Source: an uncultured Eubacteriales bacterium
GTDB taxonomy: Bacteria > Bacillota_A > Clostridia > Lachnospirales > Lachnospiraceae
Assembly: GCA_902803345.1 (NCBI GenBank)
Contig: CADCPV010000397.1
Coordinates: forward strand, 1-8,184
Reading direction: 5' to 3'
Length of the DNA: 8,184 nucleotides
In this document: one piece after another, positions 5,964 through 8,184 of the stretch
How positions within the stretch are numbered: position 1 is the first letter of the stretch
Layout: each line of letters starts with the position of its first letter
Notes under the pieces: model-generated
What the model was told of the DNA's origin: nothing
Databases searched by the model: none
What the model saw: only the letters and a program-made list of their open reading frames with translations
Position numbers and translations under genes: made by a program

Positions 5964-7290
5964 GCTGCACCTCCGCATATTTTTCTATGAATTCGTCAGC
6001 CCGGCCTTCACCGCCCTCTTCTTTCCGGTTCACCGACATGACGATTTCCTCCATCCGCTGTTTTCCGAAAAAGGCTCTCGCGTCGTCAATACTTCCGAAA
6101 AACGCCAGCCGCCCCGTGCGGTTCGCGTCCTTGGCCAGCACGATGACATCGTCAAAGAGGTCAATCACACGGTCCGGCGTATGGGTGATCACGATAATGA
6201 TTTTCCCCTGATCGGCGATGTTCCGAAGCTGCTCGAAAAGCTCCCGCGCCATGACGCCGTCCAGTCCGGAATCCGGCTCATCCAGGATGAACAGGGACGG
6301 ATTTGATATAAATTCCATCGCAATGGAAAGGCGCTTCCGCTGTCCGCCGGAAAGCTTTGACACCATACTTCCGGCAACCGGTTCCAGGCCGAATATTCGC
6401 ATAACTTCCGTGACGCGCTCTTTCCTCAGCGCCGCCGGATAATCGATCGGCAGTCTGAGAAGCGCCGCGTCCGTCAGGGTTGCCTGAACCGTATCGGCTC
6501 CGCGCATCAGGTCCTGCTGCGGGACAAAGCCGATATCATACTGCATCTTCTTATAGTTTTCGTAAACATTAGCATTGTTGAGCACGATTTTCGCGTTTGC
6601 GCGCTCATATCCGTTGACTGCATTCAGATAAGTAGTCTTTCCTGCACCGGATCCGCCCAAAAGCAGCACCATACTTCCCGGCTCAATGTACATATGGATG
6701 TCACGAAGCAGATACTTTTTCTTGAAAAACTCTGTCACGCTCCGGTCTTCGATATTGACGGTCAGGCCTTTATCCATCACCCGGGCATTGACGCCGGACA
6801 GGGAAGCTGCCTGCTCCTGATAGTCCGAAACCTTCCACTTCGGCTGAAATCTCCTGTTCCAGCCGAATATTACGAGAAAAATGCTGGTGAGGGGAATTGC
6901 CAGAAACAGCCAGCGCTTCTTTGCGTCAAACACTTCGAGAAGCGCGATGATCACACGGATCAGGAAGATCGTCTCGACAACATAAACCAGAGTGTCCAGA
7001 GACCCGACCACGACCCATATACGATTGCTTTCCGGTATGAACAGGGCGGCAGCGCTCCCGAGCGTCGTCAAAACGCTCGTCATGAAAAGCACACGTCCCT
7101 CCGGCTCCCGTGCGGCACACAGCGCCAGATCATAATATTTCAGGCAGGGAATCAGGGCGCGCCAGGGTTTCACACCGCATTTTTTAAATACGCCCCACAG
7201 TCCGATGCATATCAGAACGCCGGCGGCAGCGCTTAAATAACCGGCTTCTCCGAAAAGAAGGGTTAAAAGCAGTTTCATTATTCGTGGCAT
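5956..7290 (-). CDS. ABC transporter ATPase with N-terminal membrane domain
   Basis: 444 residues from ATG 7290, chosen because AGGAGA (7302-7297) lies 6 nt upstream. A longer in-frame ATG (7347) has no ribosome site and would start almost at the predicted transcription start. Residues 1-145 contain about four membrane helices (near 13-35, 67-85, 91-119 and 127-143), with KPWRALIPCLKYYDLALCAA (41-60) resembling the W-x-A-L-I-P core of DUF5684-type domains. The ATPase domain covers about 175-415: Walker A GGSGAGKTT (212-220), Q-loop FVPQQD (255-260), signature LSGGQRKR (313-320), Walker B and D-loop LFILDEPDSGLDG (333-345), and the H-loop histidine H370 in THTPD. The IDLFDDVIVLAK...FFGSIDDARAFFG tail is ABCG-like. 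All catalytic residues are present. It should hydrolyse ATP to drive the six-helix permease encoded next, with which it overlaps. The acidic tail (421-444) is outside the conserved core. Confidence 0.9.
   Translation of the reverse strand: MPRIMKLLLTLLFGEAGYLSAAAGVLICIGLWGVFKKCGVKPWRALIPCLKYYDLALCAAREPEGRVLFMTSVLTTLGSAAALFIPESNRIWVVVGSLDTLVYVVETIFLIRVIIALLEVFDAKKRWLFLAIPLTSIFLVIFGWNRRFQPKWKVSDYQEQAASLSGVNARVMDKGLTVNIEDRSVTEFFKKKYLLRDIHMYIEPGSMVLLLGGSGAGKTTYLNAVNGYERANAKIVLNNANVYENYKKMQYDIGFVPQQDLMRGADTVQATLTDAALLRLPIDYPAALRKERVTEVMRIFGLEPVAGSMVSKLSGGQRKRLSIAMEFISNPSLFILDEPDSGLDGVMARELFEQLRNIADQGKIIIVITHTPDRVIDLFDDVIVLAKDANRTGRLAFFGSIDDARAFFGKQRMEEIVMSVNRKEEGGEGRADEFIEKYAEVQHA
5969..5974 (-). 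promoter_or_regulatory. Ribosome site that fixes the permease start
   Basis: GGAGGT (5974-5969) is 5 nt before ATG 5963 and lies within the last codons of the ATPase gene. It excludes the ATG at 5978 and supports translational coupling of the two transporter subunits. Confidence 0.75.
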
Positions 7291-7296
7291 CTTTGT

Positions 7297-7302
7297 TCTC
7301 CT
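7297..7302 (-). promoter_or_regulatory. Ribosome site that fixes the ATPase start
   Basis: AGGAGA (7302-7297) lies 6 nt before ATG 7290 and downstream of the alternative ATG 7347. Residue 1 is therefore the Met of MPRIMKLL. Confidence 0.75.
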
Positions 7303-7359
7303 ATTACTTTTTTCGGTCGTTGGTGACTGATTCGGCTGTACGGACACCCGACCCGCATT

Positions 7360-7388
7360 ATTATACCCGTTTTCTTCCGGGCTTTCAA
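7360..7388 (-). promoter_or_regulatory. Sigma-A promoter of the ABC transporter operon
   Basis: TTGAAA (7388-7383), a 17-nt spacer and a perfect TATAAT (7365-7360). The expected start is near 7353, so the leader is about 62 nt. GGTCG near the 5' end of the leader and CGACC near the ribosome site could pair, which may affect translation, but no known riboswitch is recognised. Confidence 0.8.
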
Positions 7389-7402
7389 TCCAAATTCCTT
7401 AC

Positions 7403-7450
7403 AAAAAAGACATGTTTTTTCAGCCTGTCCTCCTCTGACAGCCGGGTCAG
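7403..7450. repeat. Dyad elements between the divergent ABC and ykgJ-type promoters
   Basis: Three dyads lie in the 197-nt divergent gap (7291-7487). A6-GA-CATG-T6 spans 7403-7420. CTGTC (7425-7429) pairs with GACAG (7437-7441) across 7 nt. CTGAC (7435-7439) pairs with GTCAG (7446-7450) across 6 nt, ending 2 nt before the -35 box of the plus-strand promoter. They could be operators serving either promoter. The short stems and lack of a known consensus keep this tentative. Confidence 0.3.
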
Positions 7451-7452
7451 CC

Positions 7453-7481
7453 TTTACACACCGGTCATATTATGTTATGAT
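7453..7481 (+). promoter_or_regulatory. Extended -10 promoter placing the start on the ATG (leaderless mRNA)
   Basis: TTTACA (7453-7458), a 17-nt spacer and TATGAT (7476-7481), with the extended -10 TG at 7473-7474. Standard spacing from the -10 box puts +1 at 7488, which is the A of the initiation codon. No Shine-Dalgarno sequence is present upstream of that ATG. Confidence 0.7.
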
Positions 7482-7487
7482 ACCTGC

Positions 7488-8180
7488 ATGAAACGACAGA
7501 TTGATCTCTCGGAAATCTCCGACGGAAAGCTTTATCAAATTGACGATCTGTGCCGGCTCGGCTGCTCCGACTGTCTGGGCTGCAGTTCCTGCTGTCATGA
7601 CACGGAAGGACTGATTCTGGATCCTTTGGATGTAGCACGGCTTGTAAAGGCATCCGGCAGGGATTTTATGAGCCTGATTGAACGGGAGCTGGAGCTTTCG
7701 ATGGTCGATGAGATGCTGCTTCCAAAGATGCGCATGGATCAGCGGAATGCCTGTCATTTTTTAGATGCGAACGGGCGCTGCAGCATTCACCCGGACCGCC
7801 CGGGCATCTGCCGGCTCTTTCCGCTGGGCAGATATTATGAGAACGATGATTATCGCTACTTCCTTCAGACGTTGGAATGCCGGAAGCATGACCGCTATAA
7901 ACTGCGGATCCGTGACTGGCTCGACGAAAAGGATGCAGAGGCTTATCACGACTATATCATGAGCTGGCACCGCTTCCTGAAGCTGATGGAAGAAAAACTC
8001 CCGCTTCTCACGGAGGAGAGCAGGAGTTCCGTAACCAGTTATATCCTGAAAATGTTCTTCCTTGCACCGTATCAGGCTTCGGAAGCGCCCGGCAGTGAAT
8101 TTGATACTGCAGATTTCTACAGCGAATACTATGCCCGGATGTTCCGGGTCCGGGAAGCGCTCGAAGTACTCGGGAATTGA
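7488..8180 (+). CDS. YkgJ-family cysteine-cluster protein (putative metal-binding)
   Basis: 230 residues, ATG 7488 to TGA 8178-8180. The cysteine pattern matches the YkgJ / CxxCxxCC family, predicted to chelate zinc or iron or an Fe-S cluster. It has C22, then C26-x2-C29-x2-C32-x2-CC (35-36) near the N-terminus, C89-H90 in NACHFL, then GRCSIHPDRPGICRLFPLGR (97-115) with C98, H101, C108 and the hallmark RPxxCRxFP, plus C131. The C-terminal half (about 140-230) is helical and rich in charged and aromatic residues, with no membrane helix or signal peptide, so the protein should be cytosolic. No enzymatic role is established for the family. The start is set by the promoter, since the in-frame extension upstream (to 7284) crosses the promoter and lacks family similarity. 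The gene is divergent from the ABC operon and appears to be translated from a leaderless message. Confidence 0.85.
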   Translation: MKRQIDLSEISDGKLYQIDDLCRLGCSDCLGCSSCCHDTEGLILDPLDVARLVKASGRDFMSLIERELELSMVDEMLLPKMRMDQRNACHFLDANGRCSIHPDRPGICRLFPLGRYYENDDYRYFLQTLECRKHDRYKLRIRDWLDEKDAEAYHDYIMSWHRFLKLMEEKLPLLTEESRSSVTSYILKMFFLAPYQASEAPGSEFDTADFYSEYYARMFRVREALEVLGN

Positions 8181-8184
8181 CCCA

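Noticed and set aside
6694..7236. A 180-codon plus-strand frame opposite the ABC ATPase
   Set aside because: Antisense to the N-terminal membrane domain and lacks initiation signals. Its composition (many His, Gln and Arg) fits a shadow of hydrophobic codons.
7284..7487. Upstream extension of the YkgJ-type protein to 7284
   Set aside because: The extension crosses both divergent promoters, has no ribosome site and no family similarity. The cysteine-cluster protein begins naturally at 7488.

Overview
The window looks like a chromosomal stretch from a Bacillota (Firmicutes) genome of moderate GC. The grounds are strong AGGAGG-type ribosome sites, near-consensus sigma-A promoters with 17-bp spacers, a PadR / DUF1700-DUF4097 pair, and gene families common in Clostridia and Erysipelotrichia. 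I cannot place it more precisely from sequence alone. No rRNA, tRNA, transposase, integrase or CRISPR array is visible.

Layout. (1) 1-869, minus strand: an unusually long RraA/HMG-aldolase-like protein that runs off the left edge, with its own promoter at 936-964. (2) 980-2829, minus strand: a two-gene operon. A PadR-type repressor overlaps by 4 nt a membrane protein with an N-terminal DUF1700-like domain, one membrane helix and an external DUF4097 beta-repeat domain. A perfect 21-bp palindrome lies over the operon promoter and is the likely autoregulatory operator. (3) 3100-3476, plus strand: a small unrecognised gene that appears broken by a frameshift. (4) 3602-4774, plus strand: a Card1/Can2-like (DUF1887) protein, with a CARF sensor domain fused to a PD-(D/E)xK-type nuclease domain. 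It has its own promoter and a UUCG-loop terminator, and no CRISPR or cyclase gene is visible nearby. (5) 4830-7290, minus strand: an ABC transporter operon. The ATPase carries an N-terminal membrane domain and overlaps an ABCG-like permease by 8 nt. (6) 7488-8180, plus strand: a YkgJ-family cysteine-cluster protein, divergent from the transporter, whose promoter places the predicted transcription start on the A of the ATG (a leaderless mRNA).

Starts were revised wherever a ribosome site or promoter decided the matter: PadR at 2829, the nuclease at 3602, the permease at 5963, the ATPase at 7290 and YkgJ at 7488. The most interesting object is the stand-alone CARF nuclease with its altered motif residues. 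The clearest regulatory curiosities are the leaderless YkgJ gene and the PadR operator. The neighbouring operons do not obviously form a single pathway with the nuclease.
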